From Zooshikella harenae (GTDB taxonomy: Bacteria > Pseudomonadota > Gammaproteobacteria > Pseudomonadales > Zooshikellaceae), in the NCBI RefSeq assembly GCF_018837975.1, contig NZ_JAGSOY010000015.1, positions 1 to 64,000 on the forward strand: DNA of 64,000 bases, written 5' to 3'. Below, piece by piece: positions 46,885-55,350 of the stretch; within the stretch, counting starts at the first letter, position 1; every line of letters begins with the position of its first letter. Below the pieces are notes generated by a model, which searched no databases, was not told the DNA's origin, and saw nothing but the letters and a program-made list of their open reading frames with translations. A program made the translations under genes and the position numbers.

Positions 46885-47279
46885 TTTGCTACTCCTTGTT
46901 TTTATAATGCTATGTTGTATACATAATCCAGTGTATACAGAGGTTGTAAGTTGACTCTAAGTGCATTGTTTATTAATGCATCTATCGAGCTATTTTTTAG
47001 TAAAAGCTGCGATGAGTGTTATTACAGAGCATGTAGCCTAATTGTTTTGTGATTTGTGTCAAGAAAAATCGCAAAATACATCTAATGATGTATAGATTTA
47101 TAAGTGGAATTTTAAACATTATGAACTAGCGTAAAGTTAAAAATGAATGGGTGGTGTTTATCTGCGGTAATAAAAGTAAATAGTCTTACTGTTAGACAAT
47201 AATGCAGTATATAATTCTGTATTTATATCCGCTGGGCAGCATTTAAAAATGCACTTTTTTTAGAGTTGCCCACAATTGA
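46885..47279. other. AT-rich intergenic region, no gene seen
   Basis: 395 bp between two minus-strand genes; it must hold the promoter of the gene starting at 46884. No reading frame, repeat or RNA gene is recognisable. Confidence 0.5.
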
Positions 47280-48059
47280 TTAATGTTGTTCTTGTAAGAA
47301 AGGGCAAAGCTTAAAACGGTTTGTTTTATTGATGACTTTGGCTAATAAATAAGCTTGTGCTTTGATTTGTCGATTGATTTTATCTGCAAGTTGTTTACTG
47401 CCTTGTGCTTTTTTACTAATGAGAATGTGAAAAAATGACTGAGCAATTGGTTGTGGATGAAATTCAAACAGTTGTTGTTTTCTAGGGGGAAGTTGACTAA
47501 GTAGGACTTTTCCGTTTTTTTCACTGAATAGTGCTGCCTTAACACGCTTTTTAAGTAATAAATTAAATAATAATTCATCTTTACGGACTTCATGGAGTTT
47601 TAAGTTGTAACGCCGAATAGCATGCTGAAAATCAAGGCTATAGGTGTAACTCTTGGTGACGCCAAAGGGACCAAGTGACTTTAAGTCAGCCAAATTATGC
47701 CATTCAAGTGGTTCATCCTTTAAATACATCAGTGCAATGTTATCGACGAATACGGGATTGGTGATTATAAAATCCTGAGCATTTTCAGGTGTGCAAATCC
47801 AGGAAGGTGTACCGTGGTGTCGCCCTGCGCGACTGGTGCTAATAGCGGCTTTCCAATCGGGATACCAAACAAAATTGATATCAATGTTTTCAGGGGCGAG
47901 TAGTTTTGTGAGTAGTTGAGCATGAAGCCCATAAGGAGGCTGTTGACTATAATAAGGTGGCCATGCTGCGATGGCTAAGCTGATCGTTTCTCCAAAAATA
48001 GGAAAACTTCTAAACAGAATAAGCAATAACCATAGATACAGGACTATGCGTATATTCAT
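47280..48059 (-). CDS. Periplasmic solute-binding protein, family 3, divergent copy
   Basis: 259 residues. Signal peptide 1-23 (VLYLWLLLILFRSFPIFG). The fold is shown by ISLAIAAWPPYYSQQPPYGLHAQLLTKLL, FVWYPDWKAAISTSRAGRHHGTPSW, VDNIALMYLKDE, LADLKSLGPFGVTKSYTYS and FFHILISKKAQGSKQLADKIN. It belongs to the same broad family as the binding proteins at 13387 and 50610-53119 but is the most divergent, lacking the GEWPP and RGYYYGE blocks. No transporter genes adjoin it. The ligand is unknown. Confidence 0.75.
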   Translation of the reverse strand: MNIRIVLYLWLLLILFRSFPIFGETISLAIAAWPPYYSQQPPYGLHAQLLTKLLAPENIDINFVWYPDWKAAISTSRAGRHHGTPSWICTPENAQDFIITNPVFVDNIALMYLKDEPLEWHNLADLKSLGPFGVTKSYTYSLDFQHAIRRYNLKLHEVRKDELLFNLLLKKRVKAALFSEKNGKVLLSQLPPRKQQLFEFHPQPIAQSFFHILISKKAQGSKQLADKINRQIKAQAYLLAKVINKTNRFKLCPFLQEQH

Positions 48060-48122
48060 CTGCGGATCGTTATTTCAATTGTGTTATTTAAACGTATTTT
48101 AGTTCACAGTTGGTAATGCACG

Positions 48123-48392
48123 CAGGGTAATTGCATATAAAAATACTTCGTGATGAGAATAGATTGTGCCAATGCAGCGCATGAATTAGTTTGTTCCTCC
48201 CGCAGCAGAAACCATCTCTGCTCTCCCTCAATCATGATTAAATGAACACCCGTGGTATTTTGATGTACGCCAGTAGTAGACAAAGGTTGGATAATGCGCA
48301 TCGAACTGTTTGCCGCAAGGATGCGGTAACTATCTTGACAAACAGTAGCCTCCAGGAAAGGATTCGCGGCATGTTCGAAGGGCGTTATGCAG
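48123..48392 (-). repeat. Dispersed repeat, copy B (minus orientation)
   Basis: Reverse complement of a sequence homologous to 1118-1410. Shared blocks are CTGCATAACG, GAATCC.T.CCT.GAGGCT.CTGTTTGTCAAGAT, AATACCAC.GGTGTTCATTT, GGGAGGAACAAA and AATTCATGCGCTGCATTGG. This copy contains the hairpin CCGCATCCTTGCGG, shared with the element at 40983-41084. A 99-codon frame (48104-48403 minus) spans the copy; in copy A the equivalent frame is broken. It could be a relic of a duplicated coding fragment or a non-coding element. Confidence 0.75.
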
Positions 48393-48528
48393 GTTTCAAA
48401 CATAAATGATGAGTGATTGTTTGGGACACTAGGTGATTATAAGGTAATTTGCATAGAGTGGCCTGGTGAGGTTACTGTTAGCTCTCTGTGACCTTTATAT
48501 GACTAAACTTTGATGGAGTAATCCCACC

Positions 48529-48921
48529 ATGAAGTGGATGAGTGTTGCTTTTGTGTTTTTGATTACAGGTTGTCAATTATTATCCCCACAGCCTGACTTG
48601 GATCCGAAGTATAGGACCTATTTTCTGCAGGATCATCAACGACAATGTCAACGTGCTGCGGATAATGCAGGTGATCCCAGGGTTTGTCCTTGTGTTGCCA
48701 ATCGTATGATGAATGAATTACCTGCACAAACCCATGATTGGCTACAGCAGGCGTTTATAATCCGACAACAACAGCCTTCAATAAGTCATCAAGCGATGTT
48801 GGAACAGCTAGCCAAAACAACAGGAAAGACTACGAGTGAATTACAAACGACAATTGAGCAGTCTTTAGGTCAGGCATTTGTTGATGCACAGGCTATTTGT
48901 GTGAAACGGTCACAGGAGTAG
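48529..48921 (+). CDS. Small lipoprotein, function unknown
   Basis: 130 residues. A short signal peptide with lipobox FLITGC puts the lipidated cysteine at residue 15. The mature part has a cysteine cluster RQCQRAADNAGDPRVCPCVANRM and a final QAICVKR, and is otherwise helical and glutamine-rich. The ATG has GGAG about 9 nt upstream. I do not recognise the family. It stands alone, 328 bp before the OmpA-like gene on the same strand. Confidence 0.65.
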   Translation: MKWMSVAFVFLITGCQLLSPQPDLDPKYRTYFLQDHQRQCQRAADNAGDPRVCPCVANRMMNELPAQTHDWLQQAFIIRQQQPSISHQAMLEQLAKTTGKTTSELQTTIEQSLGQAFVDAQAICVKRSQE

Positions 48922-49249
48922 TCTCATTTTTTTCTCTTAAATAAGGCGATAATGCTGGTGATATAACTGTTAAAGTGTTAACCATTAGGGGATATATCGA
49001 CAATGGCTTGTATTTATAAATATGTCATGTAAATTGGCGGATGCTTATACTTAACCCGCTATACTATTTTGATACAGTTGTTTTACTTTTATCTGGAACA
49101 CTTTGCAGTAACTATGCATGTTAATGGTTGAGTGAACTATTACACGTTTTGTAAGTCACAGGTTCGCATTTTGCTATCATTTGGGGTCTATTCGCGGAGT
49201 CCAAAAGTTTGATATAAATAACGTGCATTAAATGAATTAGGTAATATCA
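48922..49249. other. Intergenic region upstream of the OmpA-like gene
   Basis: 328 bp, AT-rich, presumably with the promoter of the lipoprotein gene at 49250. No gene or clear repeat seen. Confidence 0.45.
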
Positions 49250-49912
49250 ATGAAGAAAACTGTTTTAGCACTAACGGCTGCTGCTGTGTTTACTACAGGC
49301 TGTCAATCACCAAACCCTTATACAGGTGAGGCTGAGTTTAATAAAACATCCAAGTATGGTGGTATTGGTGCGTTGGCTGGTGCTGCTGTAGGGGCTCTGG
49401 CAAATGGTAAACGTGGTGCTTTAGCTGGAGCGGCTATAGGTGCTGCTGCGGGTGCTGGTTGGGGATATTATGCTGACCGTCAAGAAGATGCATTACGCCA
49501 ACATCTTAGAAGTACAGGGGTGAAAGTTGTTCGAAATGGTGATCAGCTATCGTTGATTATGCCAGGTAACATTACATTTGATACTGACTCTTACAATATC
49601 CAAGCAGGATTTTATCGTACGTTAAACTCTGTGGGTATGGTGTTACGTGAATTTGATCAGTCAATTGTTGAAGTGGTTGGTCATACTGATAGTACAGGTG
49701 GACGTGCGCATAATATGCAGCTTTCTGAGAACCGTGCACGCAGTGTGTCCAGTTACCTGATTAATCAAGGGGTACTGGCTAATCGCGTTCGTTACTATGG
49801 TGTGGGACCAGACCGGCCGATTGCCAGTAATGGAAACGCTCAAGGACGTGCACAAAACCGCCGTGTTGAGATTAACCTACTGCCAATGTCTGGTGTGCAG
49901 TATTCTCACTGA
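49250..49912 (+). CDS. OmpA-family lipoprotein with glycine zipper (YiaD/YfiB type)
   Basis: 220 residues. Lipobox FTTGC with the lipidated Cys at residue 18. Next comes a glycine-zipper segment GGIGALAGAAVGALANGKRGALAGAAIGAAAGAGWGYYADR at about 37-80, which may insert in or lie along the membrane. The C-terminal OmpA domain (about 100-215) has ITFDTDS, VEVVGHTDSTGG, LSENRARSVSSYLINQG, VRYYGVGPDRPIASN and AQNRRVEI, the last being the peptidoglycan-binding signature. It probably links the outer membrane to the cell wall. It ends 7 bases inside the convergent GNAT gene. Confidence 0.9.
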   Translation: MKKTVLALTAAAVFTTGCQSPNPYTGEAEFNKTSKYGGIGALAGAAVGALANGKRGALAGAAIGAAAGAGWGYYADRQEDALRQHLRSTGVKVVRNGDQLSLIMPGNITFDTDSYNIQAGFYRTLNSVGMVLREFDQSIVEVVGHTDSTGGRAHNMQLSENRARSVSSYLINQGVLANRVRYYGVGPDRPIASNGNAQGRAQNRRVEINLLPMSGVQYSH

Positions 49913-50370
49913 TAAGCTATAACACGGGGAGGATGCCAGAGTGTGGTCATTTGACCTGAAGCGGCATTACCCCATGTTGATAAAACCTGGCAGTTAAACT
50001 GCCGGGTATATAAGTGCATAGCTGCAATATTGTATTGTGCGACATCCCCATAAAACTGACAGGTAGGAAATCGCTTTAATAAGAAGAAAAATAATGTACT
50101 ACCTAATCCTTGCCGAAAATATGTTGGTCTCACAGCCAGTAATGAAATATAAATAACCCTTGGTGCAGTGTATTCACAAAAAATTGTGCCACGTAGCTGT
50201 TGTCTGCGGAATATTCCCCATCCTGAACTATTTGCTAATAAGCAGGAATATGCTCTTTGAGAAGAAAATGCCTGTGAGCTGGCAAAGCTATCGTAAATCA
50301 GTGAGTGGACCGTATTTTTTACTTCTGCCCTGGTAGCATCAATAGGGCGAATTATTAATGGTTCATTCAT
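49906..50370 (-). CDS. GNAT-family acetyltransferase
   Basis: 154 residues, cytoplasmic. The acetyl-CoA-binding motif A is ISLLAVRPTYFRQGLGSTLFFFLLKRF (R/Q-x-x-G-x-G/S) near residue 80-105, preceded by a central strand GTIFCEY and followed by NIAAMHLYTRQFNCQVLSTWG (motif B region). The N-terminal half is less typical. The substrate is unknown. Its 3' end overlaps the convergent OmpA-like gene by 7 bases. It is divergent from the binding-protein array that begins at 50610. Confidence 0.8.
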   Translation of the reverse strand: MNEPLIIRPIDATRAEVKNTVHSLIYDSFASSQAFSSQRAYSCLLANSSGWGIFRRQQLRGTIFCEYTAPRVIYISLLAVRPTYFRQGLGSTLFFFLLKRFPTCQFYGDVAQYNIAAMHLYTRQFNCQVLSTWGNAASGQMTTLWHPPRVIAYQ

Positions 50371-50542
50371 TTACTTTAATACTTTATTTTTACTTACCCA
50401 TAAAAAGAACTGGTTACTTGTTGTTTTTTGTTCTCTCTATTGGGGGCTACTGCTAAGGTTAACTTTATAAACATTAGCATATACCCTTCGTGAATCAATT
50501 TTATACCCCTATGGCTATACCCCTGGGACACAAAGGGTTTGT

Positions 50543-50572
50543 TAACCCCAAATGTTGATCTATTTGGGGTTA
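50543..50572. repeat. Hairpin upstream of the binding-protein array
   Basis: Perfect 11-bp stem TAACCCCAAAT/ATTTGGGGTTA with an 8-nt loop, 38 bp before the GTG of the first array gene and followed by TACTTCTTTAT. It could be a leader hairpin (attenuator) or a regulator site. Confidence 0.55.
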
Positions 50573-50609
50573 TACTTCTTTATATCGTTCAACGAACTGG
50601 TGTCTACCT

Positions 50610-51410
50610 GTGAAGTTGTTGTATAAAGTCATTGTGTTGACTTGTTGTGGTTGGGGACTGCTCTGCGCTAGTTTCAATACAGTGTTGTCTAAAGAAAACG
50701 TAGTACGCTTGACAAACGGTGAATGGCCGCCATTTATGTCTGAGCACTATAAAAACTATGGTGCAGCATCTGATATTGTTTCACAGGCTTTTGCGCTTGA
50801 AGGTGTTAATGTTCAGTATGATTTCTTCTTGTGGGATAAAGCTATAAATCTGGCCGCTGCAGGGCAGTGGGATGGTTCGTTGGTGTGGACATGGAATGAG
50901 AAACGAAAGCAACTTTTCTACTATAGTGATCCGGTCATTACCTTACGCACGGTTTTTTTTCATCGAGTTGATACTGTATTTGACTGGAAAGATTGGTCAG
51001 ACCTTAAAGGAAAAAGGGTGGGTGCCACTCGTGGCTATTATTATGGTGAAGATTTTAAACAAGCTGAATCAAGTCAACTGATTGAGGTTATTCGTCAGGA
51101 TTCTGATTTAGATAATTTAAAGAAATTGTTAAGAAAAAAAATTGACTTATTTGTAATCGATACAGAAATTGGTTATGAACTGTTGAATACGCATTTTCCA
51201 CCAGGTATTCGTCAACTGGTGACCAGTCACCCTAAACCACTTCGTGAAACGAGCTTTCATTTATTACTCTCGAGAAAGGTTAAGCACAGTCAGCAATGGA
51301 TACGATTGTTCAATGCAGGTCTTAAGGAGTTAAAAAGCCGCGGGGAGTATGATCGTATCTTAGATGATGTGATTCAAGGAGTTTATCGTCTTCCTCCAAA
51401 AAACAATTAG
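50610..51410 (+). CDS. Periplasmic solute-binding protein, family 3, array copy 1
   Basis: 266 residues with a GTG start (MKLLYKVIVLTCCGW); no strong ribosome binding site is seen, so the start is tentative. Signal peptide to about residue 27. Mature part: VRLTNGEWPPFMSEHYKNYGAASDIVSQAFALEGV, then AAAGQWDGSLVW, YYSDPVITLRTVFFHR, DWSDLKGKRVGATRGYYYGEDF and SRGEYDRILDDVIQG. It is clearly paralogous to the next two genes. No permease or ATPase is present. The ligand is probably a small amine or amino acid, but this is not shown. Confidence 0.85.
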   Translation: MKLLYKVIVLTCCGWGLLCASFNTVLSKENVVRLTNGEWPPFMSEHYKNYGAASDIVSQAFALEGVNVQYDFFLWDKAINLAAAGQWDGSLVWTWNEKRKQLFYYSDPVITLRTVFFHRVDTVFDWKDWSDLKGKRVGATRGYYYGEDFKQAESSQLIEVIRQDSDLDNLKKLLRKKIDLFVIDTEIGYELLNTHFPPGIRQLVTSHPKPLRETSFHLLLSRKVKHSQQWIRLFNAGLKELKSRGEYDRILDDVIQGVYRLPPKNN

Positions 51411-51545
51411 TTATTTATAGTTGTTTTACGGAGATTAAATAAAGAAAAAACTATAGGTATTTAAAATTCCTACCTAATTATTCCACGCTAAACTTAGACC
51501 GTAGCTAAAATTAGAAGATAGCTAACTTATGTGGAGTAGGTGAGT

Positions 51546-52319
51546 ATGTATTCAGTATTAAAAATTGCAGCTTTAAGCTATTTTTTATTATCGTTTAGTT
51601 GGCTGGCCTATGGGCAAGATGTCATTAAGCTGACTAATGGTGAATGGCCACCTTATATGTCAGAGGGCTATAAACACAACGGGCTGGTTTCTCATATTGT
51701 TGTAGAGGCTTTTAAAAATGAAGGGATAACGGTTGAATATGGTTTTTTTCCCTGGAAGCGTGCGATCAAACAGGCTGAGCTAGGTAAAGAGTGGAAAGGT
51801 TCTGTTGGTTGGAGTAAGAATAATGAGCGTGAAGCTATCTTTATTTATACGGATCCTATTATTGAGTTAAAAGATGTTTTTTTTCACCGTAAAGATTTAC
51901 AGTTTGACTGGAAAACAATCGATGACTTGAAGAATTATAAAATTGGGGCTTCAGTAGGTTACTTTTATGGTAAAGCGTTTGAAGATGCTGAAAAAAGTAA
52001 AAAAATAAAAGTATCACGAACCTCTAAAGATGAGAATAATTTGAAAAAATTGGCTGCAGGTAAGATAGACTTGTTTCCTGCGACATTGGAGGTAGGCTAT
52101 GAGTTGATTGCTGACAAGCTCCCCGAAGGCACAAAGAATGTATTAACAAACCATCCTCGCCCAGTAAGAACAACTAATTATCATCTGATCATCAATAAAA
52201 AAATTAAAGATGCACAAAAATATGCTGATGCGTTTAATAGTGGACTTAAAAAACTTAAAGAGTCAGGGAAATACGAACAAATGTTGAGTGACAGTATTGA
52301 AGGTAAGTATCGTCCATAA
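51546..52319 (+). CDS. Periplasmic solute-binding protein, family 3, array copy 2
   Basis: 257 residues from the ATG at 51546, which has AGGTGAG just upstream; the frame extends to a GTG at 51540. Signal peptide ending near YGQD. It shares TNGEWPPYMSEGYKHNG, VEYGFFPWKRAIKQAELG, FFHRKDLQFDWKTIDDLKNYKIGASVGYFYG and LTNHPRPVRTTNYHLII with its neighbours. The second lobe is unusually lysine-rich (KSKKIKVSRTSKDENNLKK). It is 5 bp upstream of copy 3, so the two are probably co-transcribed, while 135 bp separate it from copy 1. Confidence 0.87.
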   Translation: MYSVLKIAALSYFLLSFSWLAYGQDVIKLTNGEWPPYMSEGYKHNGLVSHIVVEAFKNEGITVEYGFFPWKRAIKQAELGKEWKGSVGWSKNNEREAIFIYTDPIIELKDVFFHRKDLQFDWKTIDDLKNYKIGASVGYFYGKAFEDAEKSKKIKVSRTSKDENNLKKLAAGKIDLFPATLEVGYELIADKLPEGTKNVLTNHPRPVRTTNYHLIINKKIKDAQKYADAFNSGLKKLKESGKYEQMLSDSIEGKYRP

Positions 52320-52324
52320 CAAGC

Positions 52325-53119
52325 ATGATTTTTGGCTCATTAAATATGGGAATGCTAAAACATTTTTGTTTAAGTGTCATTCTAGCGTTATCCATTGGTA
52401 CTCAAAGTGTTTTTGGGCAAGAGGTTATTCGAATTACTAATGGCGAGTGGCCTCCTTTTATGTCACAAACGTATAAACACTATGGGGCAGGCTCTCATAT
52501 TGTAACGGAAGCATTTGCACAGGAGAACATTACCGTAAAATACGGATTTTATCCCTGGAAAAGGGCTATGAAGGAAGCAAGAGAAGGTACCTGGGATGCG
52601 ACATTGTTATGGGGGAAAAATGAGGAGCGAGAGAAGTCTTTTCTATATAGTGAATCTGTTTTAACGTTAAGAACCGTTTTTTTTCATCGTAAAGATATGC
52701 CGTTTAATTGGCAAAAGTGGGAGGATTTGAGTGGTTATAAACTAGGTGTCACGCGGGGTTATTATTATGGAGAAGGGTTAGCAAAGGCAATTGAAGAAAA
52801 TATACTGCGAGTCGATATTGCAAACTCGGATGTCATAAATTTTCATAAGTTACTGGCAGGGCGTATACAGCTCTTTGTCATTGAGCCTGAAGTTGGTTAT
52901 GAGATACTTTCTGAAAACTTCCCACAAACAAGTCGCGATTTGTTGACAAACCATCCTCGGCCTATAAGAGAAGCAGATTGGTTTTTGATTATTTCTAAAA
53001 AAAGCCCTAAAGCGGCATACTGGTTAGAGAAATTCAATAAAGGCTTAAAAAAGATTATTGCCAGTGGTAAGCATGATCAAATAATGGAAGATGTATTATT
53101 GGGAAAGTATCGACCGTAA
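52325..53119 (+). CDS. Periplasmic solute-binding protein, family 3, array copy 3
   Basis: 264 residues; the true start may be the ATG a few codons in (MGMLKHF), which gives a normal signal peptide LSVILALSIGTQSVFGQ. Blocks: ITNGEWPPFMSQTYKHYGAGSHIVTEAFAQENI, YPWKRAMKEAREGTWDATLLW, SVLTLRTVFFHRKDMPFNWQKWEDLSGYKLGVTRGYYYGEG and LTNHPRPIREADWFLII. It is closest to copies 1 and 2. The ligand-contacting Arg in VTRGYYYG is kept here and in copy 1 but replaced in copy 2 (SVGYFYG), a hint of different ligands. Confidence 0.87.
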   Translation: MIFGSLNMGMLKHFCLSVILALSIGTQSVFGQEVIRITNGEWPPFMSQTYKHYGAGSHIVTEAFAQENITVKYGFYPWKRAMKEAREGTWDATLLWGKNEEREKSFLYSESVLTLRTVFFHRKDMPFNWQKWEDLSGYKLGVTRGYYYGEGLAKAIEENILRVDIANSDVINFHKLLAGRIQLFVIEPEVGYEILSENFPQTSRDLLTNHPRPIREADWFLIISKKSPKAAYWLEKFNKGLKKIIASGKHDQIMEDVLLGKYRP

Positions 53120-53168
53120 GTCGCTTCCGTCGGAAATCATCTCTATCATAAAGTGTTATAACCCAGCA

Positions 53169-53196
53169 TAATCCCCATAAACCATAATGGGGATTA
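53169..53196. terminator. Hairpin between convergent genes
   Basis: Perfect 10-bp stem TAATCCCCAT/ATGGGGATTA with an 8-nt loop, between the last binding-protein gene and the convergent antiporter gene. There is no T run on either side; a bidirectional, possibly weak terminator. Confidence 0.5.
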
Positions 53197-53230
53197 CGTC
53201 TGTTGATGTAAATACTATCCTGCGTGTAGA

Positions 53231-55213
53231 TTAACTATAACCAGTGAGTAACAGGTTTTCTGCTTGTTCTAATTGTTCGTGGTTGCCTGAGATAACCACA
53301 ATGTCGTTAACTAAAAGAGGCTGGTTTCGCCAATCATCCAACTCTATATCATGTCGCTTAAGGTGGTGAATTTCTATTCCACAGCGACCTTCTAAATCAA
53401 CAAATTCCAACGTCTTGCCAAGGCTGCTTGCATCAGTAGGAAGTTGAATACCGTGCAGGAATGTTCGGGGGAGACCCTTTTTATCTATGATGGATGTACG
53501 CTCGCCCTGGTATAAGCCATGGAGCATTTGATAGCGTTCCTGACGGACAGCATCAATTTGTTCACGAATTTGTTCTGAGGGGGTGCCGAGCATGACTAAA
53601 ACGTGTTTGATCATCATTAAGCTGGACTCAAATATTTCAGGAATAACTTCCGTTGCCCCTGCGTTACGAAGTGTCTCTAAGCTTGTATCATCACGTGTAC
53701 GCACGATAATAGGAATTTGTTGGTTCTTTAAGCGGATGGCTTGGGTTATTTTTTCGGCATTCTCATTCACATCTACGCAGATTACAACCAAGTTAGCGCG
53801 GTCAAGTCCTGCAGCTTCCAATAAGTCGGGGCGGCGGCAGTCACCAAAAAAGACTTTTCGTTCAGCCTGACAGGCTTCTTTTACACGAATAGGATCATCA
53901 TCCATTGCTACATAAGGTAAATTTTGTTTATCTAAAAAACGGCCAATAGACTGACCAACACGACCATAGCCGCATATTAGGGTGTGATTAGTAACTGATT
54001 CTAATGCGGCAGCAATAGCATTGGGTTCACTTTGGGTCGTTGGTGCTTTTTGGCTGGATAATTTGCGAATGAACCAATGGCTATAGCGGATGATAAAGGG
54101 TGTGGCAGACATAGAAAGAATGGTTACTGATAATACAACAGCACTTTGGGTATTGGTTAATAAATCATGTTGGTTGACAAGGGCGATTAAGGCTAAGCAA
54201 AACTCACCACCTTGTGCGAGGTAAAGTCCTGTTTTTAATGCTGTTCCTGGCATATCTGAATGTTTTCGAGCAAGCCAGGTAATAATGCTGGCTTTAAATA
54301 TCAGTAACAGTGCAGTGAGTAGCAGAATCAGTAGCCAGTGTTGTAGAAACAGAGACAAATCCAGCATCATACCCACAGACACAAAAAATAGGCCTAGCAG
54401 TACATCTCGGAAAGGACGAATATCATGTTCTACCTGGTGGCGATAATGGCTTTCACCAAGCATCATACCTGCGAGAAAGCCCCCTAATGCCATAGAAAGG
54501 TGCATAGAATGGGTTACCCAGGCCGCTAATAGGGCAATAACCAGTGCCGTTAAAACAAATAATTCTTCAGAACGCACCTTGGCGATTTCATGAAACAGAT
54601 GAGGTAGAATCCAGCGGCCAATTAAGAGCATGGTGACAAGGAGTAAAGTACTTTTGGCAAGTACCGAACCCAACGCTACCCATAAGTTTTGTTCGCTATT
54701 ACCTGCCAGTACGGGTATAAGAATAAGAAAAAATACAGCAGCAATATCTTGGAAAATTAATATTCCCATTGTTTGTTGGCCAATGGGTAATTTGAGTTCA
54801 TTTCGACTGGTTAATTCTTTAGAAACAATGGCGGTTGATGAAAGCGCTAAACCTGCGCCTAAAATCAGTGCGATAGGGAGCGGTAAGCCAAGTATAAAAG
54901 CAATAATGGCAATGCCTATCCCACAAAGCAAGACTTGATTGCCGCCAAGCCCAAATACAATTCGCCGCAATGCCCACATATGGGCAAAAGAAAATTCCAA
55001 ACCAATCGAAAAGAGTAGGAAAACAACACCCATTTCAGCCAGTAGTGCAATATTTTCAGACTCGGCAATAGTGTCTGTGGCAGCGGGTCCTAGTAATACG
55101 CCTACAATAAGGTAACTTAACGTCGCGGGTAATCGTAATCGGTGAAAAACGGCAATAGCAACGACGGAGCTGATAAAAATAACCAGTAACTGATTTAATA
55201 GTGAAAAGTCCAT
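53231..55213 (-). CDS. CPA2 cation/proton antiporter with RCK (TrkA-N) domain, KefB/KefC-like
   Basis: 660 residues from the ATG at 55213 (MDFSLLNQLL), chosen over the TTG at 55231. About 12 membrane segments form the Na/H exchanger fold: LSYLIVGVLLGP, LLFSIGLEFSF, FQDIAAVFFLILIPV and FLAGMMLGESHYRHQVEHDIRPF. A cytoplasmic RCK_N domain follows with Rossmann motif CGYGRVGQSIGRFLD and DDDPIRV, then an RCK_C-like tail ending in VISGNHEQLEQAENLL. Such proteins exchange K for protons and are often gated by nucleotide or glutathione adducts. No kefF/kefG-type subunit is adjacent. A second antiporter gene lies just upstream. Confidence 0.92.
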   Translation of the reverse strand: MDFSLLNQLLVIFISSVVAIAVFHRLRLPATLSYLIVGVLLGPAATDTIAESENIALLAEMGVVFLLFSIGLEFSFAHMWALRRIVFGLGGNQVLLCGIGIAIIAFILGLPLPIALILGAGLALSSTAIVSKELTSRNELKLPIGQQTMGILIFQDIAAVFFLILIPVLAGNSEQNLWVALGSVLAKSTLLLVTMLLIGRWILPHLFHEIAKVRSEELFVLTALVIALLAAWVTHSMHLSMALGGFLAGMMLGESHYRHQVEHDIRPFRDVLLGLFFVSVGMMLDLSLFLQHWLLILLLTALLLIFKASIITWLARKHSDMPGTALKTGLYLAQGGEFCLALIALVNQHDLLTNTQSAVVLSVTILSMSATPFIIRYSHWFIRKLSSQKAPTTQSEPNAIAAALESVTNHTLICGYGRVGQSIGRFLDKQNLPYVAMDDDPIRVKEACQAERKVFFGDCRRPDLLEAAGLDRANLVVICVDVNENAEKITQAIRLKNQQIPIIVRTRDDTSLETLRNAGATEVIPEIFESSLMMIKHVLVMLGTPSEQIREQIDAVRQERYQMLHGLYQGERTSIIDKKGLPRTFLHGIQLPTDASSLGKTLEFVDLEGRCGIEIHHLKRHDIELDDWRNQPLLVNDIVVISGNHEQLEQAENLLLTGYS

Positions 55214-55350
55214 AAAATTTCTGCTGACCAATTTACCCTAGGCGAATTAAGGAAACCTTCCCAAGAAAAGAAGAAGTTAACACTGGATTAGGATATAGAC
55301 TACAAATGTTGAATAAATACTTCCTAAGTTATTCAATCATAATAACTTTA

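Noticed and set aside
48104-48403. 99-codon minus-strand frame
   Set aside because: Coincides with dispersed-repeat copy B; the equivalent frame is destroyed in copy A, so protein-coding function is doubtful.
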